From Rhizopus sp. PT2906 (Eukaryota > Mucoromycota > Mucoromycetes > Mucorales > Rhizopodaceae), in NCBI GenBank assembly GCA_025529335.1, contig JAMYHX010000030.1, positions 62,001 through 126,000 of the forward strand: a DNA stretch of 64,000 nt, in the 5' to 3' direction. Shown here in pieces: positions 45,821-55,264 of the stretch (positions are counted from its first letter, which is position 1; each line of letters begins with the position of its first letter). The notes beneath the pieces were generated by a model. It did not search any database. It saw only the letters and a list, made by a program, of their open reading frames with translations, and was not told the origin of the DNA. A program made the translations under genes and the position numbers.

Positions 45821-46660
45821 ATGGCTGAAAGTCCATTTAAATTGAGACATCCTACTGATTATCATTTACAGCAACAACAACATCAATATCATCATCATCA
45901 GCAACAACAACAACAACAAGTCTTGATGGAAGATTATCCGCAACAAGGTGGCTTCTTATCTCCACTGTTGAGTGATTTTGATGAACTAGACGTCAAACAT
46001 AACAATAGAGTGATTGATATGGATATTATGTCTGAAGAATCACCATCTGATTATTCATCTGTCCTATCTAACTCTCATCCACCACAATCCTTTTTGATGG
46101 ACTTTCATCAAAAATATAATAGTGCAGATACTCTCTTATCAGTCTCTCCACAGAGTCCTACTTTATTTAATGGCCCATTTTCGGCTCCTTCTCAGATGGG
46201 TTATCTTGCTGCTCTAAATCAAAATACAAGCATGGAAGACTTTGAGTCTTTGCAGTTACAGTAAGATATTGCACGTTATATTCATAATCGGGATTGTTTA
46301 TGCTTTGCATTAGACAGCAAATATTAACTGAAAAGAAGCGAAGAAGAAGGGAATCTCATAATGCAGGTAAATAACATAATATCATTCTGCATATGCATAT
46401 GTATTAACATGGCCTTTATAGTCGAAAGAAGAAGAAGAGAAAATATTAATGAACGTATTCAAGAGTTAGGCACGCTCTTACCAGATTATATGTATGAAGA
46501 AATTACTACACATATTGGCAATAATAATAAGCCCAATAAAGGGGCTATCTTGCGAAAGTCAGTGGATCATATCAAACTGTTACAGCAGCAAGTATCAAGC
46601 TATAAGCAACGTATCCAAGAATTAGAATCTCAGCTTACTACCCTCACTCAGCCATGTTAG
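45821..46660 (+). CDS. MiT/TFE-like bHLH-leucine zipper transcription factor
   Basis: The N-terminal exon (45821-46261) has Gln/His runs (QQQQHQYHHHQQQQQQQ) and an acidic Ser-rich region of activation-domain character. Introns at about 46262-46315 and 46365-46420 bring together KKRRRRESHNA and VERRRRENINERIQELGTLL, the basic region and helix 1. Helix 2 is NKGAILRKSVDHIKLLQQQ, followed by a leucine zipper ending LESQLTTLTQPC. The order HNxxERRRRxNINxRIxELGTLxP ... NKGxILxxSVDxI is that of MITF/TFEB proteins rather than of Cbf1 or SREBP. The conserved Glu and Arg of the basic region predict E-box (CAnnTG) binding. Animal relatives drive lysosome and autophagy genes; whether this one does is unknown. 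About 245 residues. Confidence 0.88.
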
Positions 46661-46891
46661 CTTATGTACTTTTTTATTCCATTTCTTTTATTTATATTTA
46701 TATATCTATACATATTTTTATCTTTCTATTGTATTTACTCATACCCCACTTCTTTCCTTTTTTTATATCTACATTTAATAATAATAATAATAACTACGTC
46801 ATTATGCTCTGTTAATTACTCTATTTGTACATCATCTTGATCATTTTACTGCAACATGGCTTAAAAAAGAAATATACGATTTTATTCTGGT

Positions 46892-48920
46892 TTATAATTT
46901 GGCTTCAGATGCAATTTCAGTATCCATTAATTCCTTCAACTCATTGGCAGCGTCTTCAAGACACTGCTTAAAGTGATACGTTCCATTTACATATTTGGTA
47001 CCATGAACCTCTAAATCTTTCACACTAGCCACGTTAAATTGTAAGGCATGCTTCTTCACCATGTAAGCAACTCCGAAACCATCATTGACGACTTGTCCCC
47101 AGCCATATCCGTCAAAGTGTTCAGATGATAGTTGAGAGGTAGACAAGTACCAGTGAGAAGAATAAGCATAGGCAGGATCCTTGAACAGCTCAGGCTTCTC
47201 TTCACTATCCTTCAAACTGTTCTTCAAGCCAAACAAGTGACGATCACAACCATGGCCATTGACAGCGTCGGCCATGTTGGCACCTTGAGTCTTGAGTGCT
47301 TTACGGAAAGCAGATATCTTTTCCTGAACGGGTACATTAGGATCTTCCATTGCCTTGACAAAGGCAACAGAGTCTACTGTAACCGTACGGGCAGTCTCGG
47401 TACGTCCACGTTGGTATTTACGGGTCTGAGCTGATTCGTAAGTGGGACGAGATGTACCAAACATCTTGTAATAAGCGAGTTGGATAACCATTTGAGCAAA
47501 GCCATCAGGAGAGCACTTGTACTTCTTGATCAAGTCCTTACCATAGGCTTGATAGTTCAGCACGGTCAGTTCATGCTTCTTGATCAAGTTTTCAAAGTTG
47601 GTTTCGGCGGCTTCAATATCTTTGCTCACCTGACTATTGATGTCAAATTGAAGTTCTTGTGGTTCAGGAAGATCAGAGCGAATTTCAGCAGGTCCATGCT
47701 CGATCTTGTTTCTGGCCAGACCATCACATACAAATTCGTTCAATCGACAAGTGGCCATACCATCCATACAAGAGTGTTCTCCCATGAAACCAGCCTTTCC
47801 GTTTTCAAACACGATAAATTGAAGAGGCTTATCAAAGAATCGGTTACGTCCATCGCCATGCCAGCAAGCGCGAGAACCTTCATCACGAGTCACAGGCTTG
47901 GAGTCATCCAAACATATCACAAAGTCAGAGGATTCAATCTTTTCCAACACTTTTCGGTTCTCAGGATTTGCGGCAATTAAATTTTCGCGATACTGTTTTA
48001 CCAACCCCACATTAGTTATTTGCTATATTTTCCCTAGACTATAATCACAACTTACATCTGTCCACTTATCACGGTTATCAGAAGTCAGCACACCAATGGG
48101 AATGCCCTTGGATTGACCGGCTTGATCAATGATCTTTTGGAACTGATGCTGCAATTCAGCAGTAGACAATTGCTTTCCATTGTAAATCGTATCTACCACA
48201 TAGAATCTGTTCTTTCTCAACACGACCACATGGTTATTGTTCAAGATATCAAATGTGGCTTCATAGTCCGATGGCTTCTTGGGAATACGACAATTGTTAA
48301 ACATGTATTTGAATGAATCCATACACAGAGGCTCTCCCTTGACATATTCGGGTTCCAACGTCTTTTGAGCAATCTGTCGCTTAAACTCCAAGGCAGCTGT
48401 AGCGATGGCAGCAGCACGTTGAGCAGGAGACTTGCGTAATTTATCATCCTTGTAAAGGAAGAAGTAACTAACATAAATCACAACAGGGTCACGGTAGCCC
48501 ATGTAGGCTTGGTCTAACCACCAGTCTTCCATCCAATTGACAACGTTAGGGTCATTAGCCTTGGCAAGCAATCGTTCTTGCAATTCTTGTCCTAACCCTC
48601 CAGGGGCTTCAAACTCTTTGACAGCTTGCTCAGTGCGTTGAAATTCGGCATCGCTCAAGAGAGGACGAACAGATTGCAAGTACTTTTGAAGAGTGGCACT
48701 CAAGGCAGGTACAGGAAGCTTGGGTAAATTCTTTTGGTATCGAAGCATGGGACCAGGTGCAGTAGGATCGACGGGTGTCTTGGGTGTCGTGGTAGCCCAT
48801 CGTTTGGCAGCAGACTATGACATATAAAATGATTAAGTCTGTCAATAAGCCATCAATAGTACTTACTCTTGTGGCCAAAGATAAGCGTGGTGATACTCTT
48901 GTAGTAGCTGCTCTGAACAT
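46892..48920 (-). CDS. CAT2: Carnitine O-acetyltransferase, mitochondrial/peroxisomal
   Basis: Transfers acetyl groups between CoA and carnitine, so acetyl units made in peroxisomes can enter mitochondria. The N-terminus (MFRAATTRVSPRLSLATR) is a mitochondrial presequence; the C-terminus ends SEAKL, an accepted SKL-like peroxisomal signal. As in yeast Cat2, one gene may serve both organelles. The choline/carnitine acyltransferase fold shows KNLPKLPVPALSATLQKYLQ, WMEDWWLDQAYMGYRDPVVI, GEPLCMDSFKYMFNNCRIP, GEHSCMDGMATCRL with the catalytic His, GRTETARTVTVDS, NGHGCDRHLFGLKN and GYGWGQVVNDGFGVAYM. Introns near 48011-48056 and 48817-48866. Stop at 46892. The carnitine carrier gene lies only 206 bp upstream on the same strand, an arrangement that suggests shared control. 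Confidence 0.96.
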
Positions 48921-49125
48921 GTTGTAAAGAAAAAAAAAAAAAAGGAAAATAAATCGCAGGTGAGGGAAAATATAAATAAATTTGTGTCAGCAAAAATCCC
49001 CTTTCCTTAATAGTTACACACGCAGGAACGATTGAATCTTACAAATAAAGAATGATGGAACCAATCAAAGATTATGTAATTTTATATTCTAAATAAATAA
49101 CAATTTCTTTTTATTTACAAGGCAT

Positions 49126-50211
49126 TTAAAAGAGGGCATTCATAGCCTTCATAGAGTATTCAACACCCAAGAAAGTGGCAGCATTGGCAGGGAAAGCTCT
49201 CAACATGGCTGGACCAAGTCCCTTGAAGAGGGCAGTAGGTCCATCTGTCTTTAAGGTCTTCTTGAGACAGTCACCCAAACCTGTATAAGTGCCAGCTGGT
49301 GCAGATTGTAAGCGAGATTTAAGAACATCAGGAGGAATAGCAATGGTCCACATGGCGACACCAGCCATACCTATTGAGAAAAAGTGATCAATACATATAT
49401 TCAATCTTGTAAACGATAAAACTTACCACCAGCAAATAAGACAGCACCGAAACTCAAGTCCTCAGGACGAGAACCGGCAGGAGTAAGTTGCTTCTTGACG
49501 AGTTCATAAGCAACGAAATAAGCAGCTGAGCCTGGGGAATCACGTAAAAGGGTAGCACCAGTACCTCTAAAGATGGAGCGAATACCACCTTCCTTATACA
49601 ATTGACGAACAACATCTACTGGACCCTTATATTTGGCTTCACCCCCTTGTCCTTGAATCTGCATCAATACTTTCACACGCTCAGAAGGTGCCATAAACAA
49701 TGTGGTGGGGAAGGCAGAGAAGGCACCGGCGAATGTAGTCTCAGCCAGAGTGAGATGTGTGTCTGTACTGGATTTATCGGTTCTAGCAGCGTAGCAAATC
49801 TTCTTACCAAGGTCATAGGACTATAGTCAAAAGCAATCAATACATACACATTCATGCTTCTTTATTCATGTCATCTAACTTACCCAGAAACTGACGGCAA
49901 AGATGGGCGTAATACTAGCCAAGGGAGCAGACATACCACGATATAAACCGAGAACACCATCCTTTTTGATGATTTGCTTAAAGCAATCAAATGTGTTCTT
50001 GTAGACACCTTCACTAGTTTGAAGACGAACCTTGACAAGATCAAAAGGTTGACTATGTAGTCTTCTGTTAGAACGAACCCTCTAACACGTCAAGTGATAT
50101 TTACCCAACCAAGACAGCGGCCATACCACCAAAACCACCGGAAAGGAATGACTTGACAGAAGAAGCAGTGCTTGATTGAACGTCAGCAACAACAGGTTCG
50201 GTATCAGACAT
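49126..50211 (-). CDS. CRC1: Mitochondrial carnitine/acylcarnitine carrier
   Basis: Exchanges acylcarnitine for carnitine across the inner mitochondrial membrane. Three SLC25 repeats are visible. The first is SVKSFLSGGFGGMAAVLVG|QPFDLVKVRLQTSEGVYKN; the second includes PSERVKVLMQIQGQGGEAKY and GIRSIFRGTGATLLRDSPGS followed by AAYFVAYELVKK; the third is AIPPDVLKSRLQSAPAGTYT and FKGLGPAMLRAFPANAATFL. The PSERVKVLMQIQ block with RGTGATLLRDSPGSAAYF is typical of the CACT/Crc1 subfamily. Start MSDTEPVVADVQSSTAS at 50211. Introns at about 50047-50104, 49819-49883 and 49374-49426. Same strand as CAT2, with only 206 bp between. Confidence 0.94.
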
Positions 50212-50862
50212 GGTAAAGGATGTAATGAAATAATAAAAGAAAAAAGAAAGAAAGAAAAGGCACAAGGTAAAATGAAATAAATAGGTCTGTGATTGAAAAT
50301 AGTGGATTATCAGTTTTCATGTGCTTGGAAAGGAAATTTGCAAAGTGTCTATATTTTCCCAGGTTATTTTTTGTTACTGAGAAGGACATTGAATGATACA
50401 GTGACGACACTACTGGCTGTTGCAGAGCAATTTGCGCCGCCTGAAACTATTTTTGCGCCAGCAATCAGTGCTTTTTGCCAATGTAATATTTGTTGAAGAA
50501 TAGGACAAACGAATAATATGTCTATTAAGTAAATGTCCTATTGACTTATGGTTATTGATGGGTAGAGGTTTTACTTTTCTACACTTTGTGGGGTGACATC
50601 TAATGTCAAGGTGTTACCCTTGCAGTTATATCTCAGTGAGGCTTCTAGACTATTTATATAAGTGAATATCTAAGATGATATATGTTATGTATACGATGCA
50701 TTTAGTGTGTAAATACCGCAGCCAGACGTAGCAGGCTATAAAAGCGCTCTAAACTCCGGATATCCACTGATCAAGCAGTAGAAAAATACATGGGCTTTAT
50801 TTTATAATTCTAATTACAAAGTCTCTTTCGAATAGATAAAAAAAGTATCCACCAGTTTCAAC

Positions 50863-51182
50863 ATGAGAAATGTTGTGGGAGAAGCCGTCTATGAGAGTAT
50901 TAGGAGGTATTTTCTGCACTAGTTTAAGATGCTACCCTCTAATATATGCGACAGTTGATCGGCTGCGTTTTAATGTTAACAAAATATGTTTATTTATTAT
51001 TTTCTCCATATCCTAGAACACCAAAAAGGGACACGCTGGGTTTGGCAGCAAACTCACACTTTTCTCCTTCGATGATGAATGTCCTAAGCGACTACATGAA
51101 CTTTAAAGTTACTCCACTGAATGTAAGCAATGCTACCTCATTTGACGTTGATATGACTGAGGATGATGAACAAAATGATTGA
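50863..51182 (+). CDS. Small hypothetical protein (~69 aa), two exons, doubtful
   Basis: A short exon (MRNVVGEAVYESIR) joins through a ~115-nt intron ending CCATATCCTAG to TPKRDTLGLAANSHFSPSMM, then NVLSDYMNFKVTPLNVSNAT and an acidic end DMTEDDEQND. I recognise no family. TPKR and SP sites suggest kinase targets, nothing more. The exon 2 frame has coding-like composition in an otherwise gene-poor region. The start exon could be wrong. Confidence 0.33.
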
Positions 51183-52236
51183 GGCAGGACTGTCTCAGTC
51201 ATATGCAGCTATTTCTAATGAAGTGTGGCGGGAAAGAAGCGGCCATGTGAACGTTACCTTTGTGCATATGCGTACATTGGTAGATGTCAAATAATCTGTT
51301 GAGGAAGCTGGAGAGGAAAGATTAACTGACCTCATTCACTTTCCAAGCAGATCACGTACGCAAGGATAGCAGGAACAGACAACTAAAACTAGAGAAATAA
51401 ATCTAATCGAATAGTAATATATGATGCTTGATACTTGTGAAATCGTAATAATGAAAATATCAAGAGTGTATTAATCATCTAAAGATGCAATTCGTAATGC
51501 AAATTTACTTGACGGATGTCTGTGGCTGGCTGCCAATACATATATCTAGGAATATGAACTACGTTACACTTTATTCACTGAAAAAAAAAAAAATGATAAT
51601 TTTAGACAACAAATAATAAAAAAGAGAGCCCATCAGAAGCAAAAGGATGAATAAAGAAATGATTAGTAAATCAAGTATTTACATTGAGATTAAATACTTA
51701 CATTATAAAGAAGAGGATTTATAAGAGAAAAAAAGAGACAAGAAAAGTGAGTAAAATTATAAAAGAGATTATTAATATCTTACTCGAAGTGCACCAAATA
51801 GGGCCAGCGATAACTGGTCCGGAAAAAGAAGGGAAAAGAGAAGAGCAAGAGACAAGAGAAAGAGCAAGAAAGAGAACGGATGGGACCAAGGTTTGGTAAG
51901 AACCAAACTACCCCCAACTAGCACCGGTTACTGTTTTCGATTTTATAATCTATAATATTACATATTAGTTTCTCACGAGAGTAAAGAATACAACATACCT
52001 TAGGGCTAACTGGGGAATAGCTGGTCTTACTTTTTGGCCCAAAGAAGAAGAAAAGAAAAAGAGAAGCCAAGATCAGACTATTTAAACAAATTCTCTAACA
52101 ATTTTTTCATTTTGTTATAAAGTCTTGACCACATTTATCTTTCCTCAAAAATATCAATCTCATTTTATGTATTAGATACTGTTTTTTTAAATAATAAAAA
52201 GGAGATAAAGTGTTTAATTGTTATTGATCTTGTAAG

Positions 52237-52263
52237 ATATGCGAATAATTTCTGAAAAAGGTG
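52237..52263. repeat. Solitary degenerate Tc1-type inverted-repeat end
   Basis: TTTCTGAAAAAGGTG at 52249-52263 is the same as the right end of the element at 17.9-18.7 kb and is followed by TA, the expected target site. Upstream the match continues with a few changes (TATGCGAATAA against TATACGAAAAC). I find no partner end or transposase nearby. Confidence 0.65.
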
Positions 52264-52374
52264 TATATAAAAAATGATTTTTATGATCATAACATGCTAG
52301 AAGTAGCCTTCTGGGCTATTACTGGTAAGGTAAATGAACTACGAGAACTACGAGTCCCAAAATTGAGACACAGG

Positions 52375-52555
52375 TAGTTGATGGTATTGACACTAGGGAA
52401 ACATGTTGTCATAGTATAGATCTGTGTTTTGAATAGTTCAATGTATGATGTCTTTCCACTTGCCATTAATGTCAAACTTGAACGACCTTTCTAAAGAATG
52501 TTTTTTTTTCAAAAGAGCGTCCACTTAAATTAGCAAGTATCATCTACTAACACTT
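52375..52555. repeat. Dispersed repeat, copy 2 (related to 6558-6733)
   Basis: Same orientation as the copy at 6.6 kb, with matching blocks TAGTTGATGGTAT, TCATAGTATAGATCTGTG, CTTGAACGACCTTTCTAAAG and TTAGCAAGTATCATCT. Boundaries are set where identity ends on both sides. Confidence 0.85.
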
Positions 52556-53012
52556 GTTAATCCCAAATAAGACCATTCATTGCCTCTTTTTTTTTGTATG
52601 AGTTGCTCAAGTAGCCAGGCTCATAAGCTGACGACGAAGGATCAAAAAAACGGACACAGAGATGGACATACAGAGTTGAGACTGAAGGAGCTATTACTGC
52701 TAGGGGTGACTCTTGGTCTGTGCAACTCAAGTTTAAAAATCACTCTTTTGGCAAATTGTCCTTATTTAATGCATTATGCATTCAAATCGATTACATAATC
52801 AAAAAAAAGATATACTCTTTAAAGAAAGAAAAAAAAAAAAAAGAGAGAGAGAGGCATAAAACTAAAAAGAAAACGTCTCTTTTAATTTTAATGTGGGAAA
52901 GAGTAAGACCTTGTTACATCATATTTGAATCCGAATAGGTTTCTCAAAATTTCCCGAATTTTTATTTTTTGCATTTCTTCCTCTTGCTTTTTATTTTTGT
53001 TAAAAATCTCAA

Positions 53013-53361
53013 ATGACAAATACATATACCCAACAACATCAAATCCCTTTAACAACAACAAAGAAGTCATACAACATTTCAGAGGCAAAGTTAAAAAGAA
53101 TCTTGGAATATAATGAACGACTAAAGGAGCAATTGGATTTACCTCGTATTCCTGTCTCTGAGGCATCTTCCAGGTAAGAATCATAGGTTACTTTCTGTTC
53201 TTTTTGACTCAACTGTTTATAACAGTCTTATTGATTACTGCAACTCAACAAAAGACCCGCTATTACCTTCTATATGGGGGCCAGTAGACAAAGAGCATGA
53301 TCCTTTCGCGCCGGCCGCTGGAGGAAACAAAACAAGTAGTAATTGTTGTATTGTCATGTAG
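53013..53361 (+). CDS. STE18: Heterotrimeric G-protein gamma subunit
   Basis: Two exons (53013-53173 and 53226-53361) encode 98 residues. The product has the Ggamma-like coiled-coil helix (SEAKLKRILEYNERLKEQLD), the motif LPRIPVSEASSSLIDYCNST (fungal Ggamma has RIPVSEAS...LIxYC), then KDPLLPSIWGPVDKEHDPFA. It ends NCCIVM: a CaaX box (CIVM) for prenylation next to a cysteine that may be palmitoylated. It would pair with Gbeta at the plasma membrane in pheromone, nutrient or development signalling. The 52-nt intron has GTAAGA and AACAG borders. The small second exon carries all diagnostic C-terminal features, so both exons are needed. Confidence 0.92.
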
Positions 53362-54561
53362 AAAAAAGAGAAAAACATTGTAAATAAATTAAGGCCTTGT
53401 GTCACTATCATTGTTATATCCCATGGATACAAATTACCGTGTAGACCAATATAAATTCCCTTTTTTGTTAGTAGATCCAAGTGCAAATCACACGTATTAT
53501 ACAGATAAATGACTTAAAGCAGCCGTAGATGGTTGGTTTATGGCTAAAGTCATGCCTTGTTGCCTAAAGAGATTAGTTTGGATGTGATTAATATTTAATT
53601 TCAGAATACCTAAAATAGCTAACCTCAGATAGCTTATTTTAAAAGTATTCGTTTGTCGCTATCTGTTGTCATTTTCTGTCAAAAGCTTATACGTTTAAAT
53701 AGAGATATTTGTAAAAGGTTGAAGAATATTATGAGCACGTGATGCTTTACAGCACTGTTTCTGCCTGGATAAGATAAATACAACACTTGAAAGACAGCTA
53801 TCATACTCAAGACATTACTGTGTCCTTCCTAAACGAAGCATTTTAATCAAGAAGAATATCCGCCTGGCCTTATCGTGACTAACATACTCCATCGAGCTTA
53901 AGCCATTTGTTTATTGTAAATTGAACCATGTTGTATTCACTGTATAATAGTGCAAATACCTCGCCTGATATGGAGCTTGAAGCATCTTTTGTTCAAAGTT
54001 TCATTGCAAGGAACTGTTTTGATACTAGTAATGGCCATCAGTCTTATGTAGTTAAAGGTAATGAAATATACATCTTCATCTCACACATAGGGGAGTATTA
54101 ATTAATATGACAAGCTATTATACTTACAACAGCAGTTCAAACCAAAAAATACATGCTAGGCATCATACCAAAGTGTAATCCTTCTGTCGGTTATTTTTAT
54201 ATTCTCAAAACGTCAAAAGAAGGGAAAAAAAAAACCTAAAGTTACCTTTCATACTATTATCATCAACCCTCTTAATTTAATGCTTTTTCTCAATAAGTAA
54301 AGATTCAGCAAGTAACAAATTCTTGTAGTGTAATTGTTTGAAAGATATACAATAAGAAGAGATAACATTGTAAACTAAGCTTTGTCAACCAGCACAACAC
54401 TCAGCTCGCTGAAGTGATGTGCCAAGAATCTCAGTTTCCACTGAACAATTACTTTTGATGACTTAAGCGCGCTACTTTAATTTCAGTCAGCGAACAACCC
54501 TTGGTATTGGTTGTTAACTACAGCGAATTTTTTTTTTTTTATCTTCTTATAATAATACAAC
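53362..54561. other. Intergenic region of 1.2 kb
   Basis: A 57-codon frame at 53928-54101 (MLYSLYNSANTSPDMELEAS) could be an exon but has no supporting partner. Otherwise AT-rich, with T and A runs near 54225 and 54530. Confidence 0.4.
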
Positions 54562-54839
54562 ATGGCCGAAGGAATCAAAATTGATCCTGCCATTGAAAGA
54601 TGGGCACACATTCGTGAAAACACTCACCTTTACTTCAAATTTAACCAAAGAAACACAAGAAAATCTTTGATTTGGGGCGTTGCTGTTCCTATCGCACTTA
54701 CTATCCTTGCCTACAAAACTGATGTATAGTATTTTTGAATTGACTACTATGAATATATAAAGTAACTTTATCATTTTAGCGCAAGTGGGACTTTGCTGCA
54801 GCTCAAACCAAGGAAGACTTGACTCCTTCAAAGAACTAA
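54562..54839 (+). CDS. Complex I accessory subunit, NDUFB4/B15-like
   Basis: A small inner-membrane protein of about 73 residues: MAEGIKIDPAIERWAHIREN, then LYFKFNQRNTRKSLIWGVAV and one membrane segment (VAVPIALTILAYKTD), followed after an intron (about 54727-54780) by RKWDFAAAQTKEDLTPSKN. The DPAIER...R, FNQRNTR and LIWGVAVP pattern is that of the fungal NADH:ubiquinone oxidoreductase B15-like subunit (NDUFB4). It would sit in the membrane arm of respiratory complex I. The sole intron splits just after the membrane segment. The family call is by remembered pattern; a search would settle it. Confidence 0.72.
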
Positions 54840-55264
54840 GAAATGCATAAATATGTGTAGAATTGAATTCGACAATAAACATCAACATTTACTATTCAGC
54901 TGTAACATGGTTTTGTTTCTTTTCTTTTCTTTGCTTTTCTTCATTCAAAGCAACTGGGTATCACGCATTCATAGATATACAAGTTATAGCTTTCAAATAG
55001 GACTAAACGTCTTTCTATGATCATTCGTTGACAGCAGATACGATCACATCTTTCGGGGACAAGGGAGGAGGGGGAGGGGGAGAGGGCAGCCATGAAAGTC
55101 AAATCAGACACTTGGGATATATGAAGAGATATTTCACTATTGACTCTTTGTTCCCATTTTAATGAAAAATAAGACTTGACAAGAGCATTATGAATTAAGT
55201 GCTTTTATTTTAATAAATATGTAAATGCAAACTTTTTTTAGCAAGATAATATACACGAGCAAAT
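54840..55264. other. Convergent intergenic spacer
   Basis: 3' regions of the NDUFB4-like gene and LYS4. A G-rich patch (GGGAGGAGGGGGAGGGGG-like) lies near 55062-55086. No gene seen. Confidence 0.5.

Larger units (their letters stand above)
50212..53012. other. Gene-poor 2.8-kb region with repeats and low-complexity DNA
   Basis: Contains a doubtful small gene (50863-51182), a decayed transposon end (52237-52263) and the dispersed repeat (52375-52555). Purine-rich AAAGAGA runs lie at 51600-51890 and 52795-52880; translated frames there are only Lys/Glu/Arg low complexity. No other gene is supported. Confidence 0.5.

Noticed and set aside
47480..47980. 166-codon plus-strand frame
   Set aside because: Antisense to carnitine acetyltransferase; no recognisable domain.
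51684..51899. 71-codon Lys/Arg/Glu-rich frame
   Set aside because: Pure purine low-complexity sequence.
53928..54101. 57-codon frame after the G-gamma gene
   Set aside because: No partner exon or motif; mentioned only in the spacer entry.
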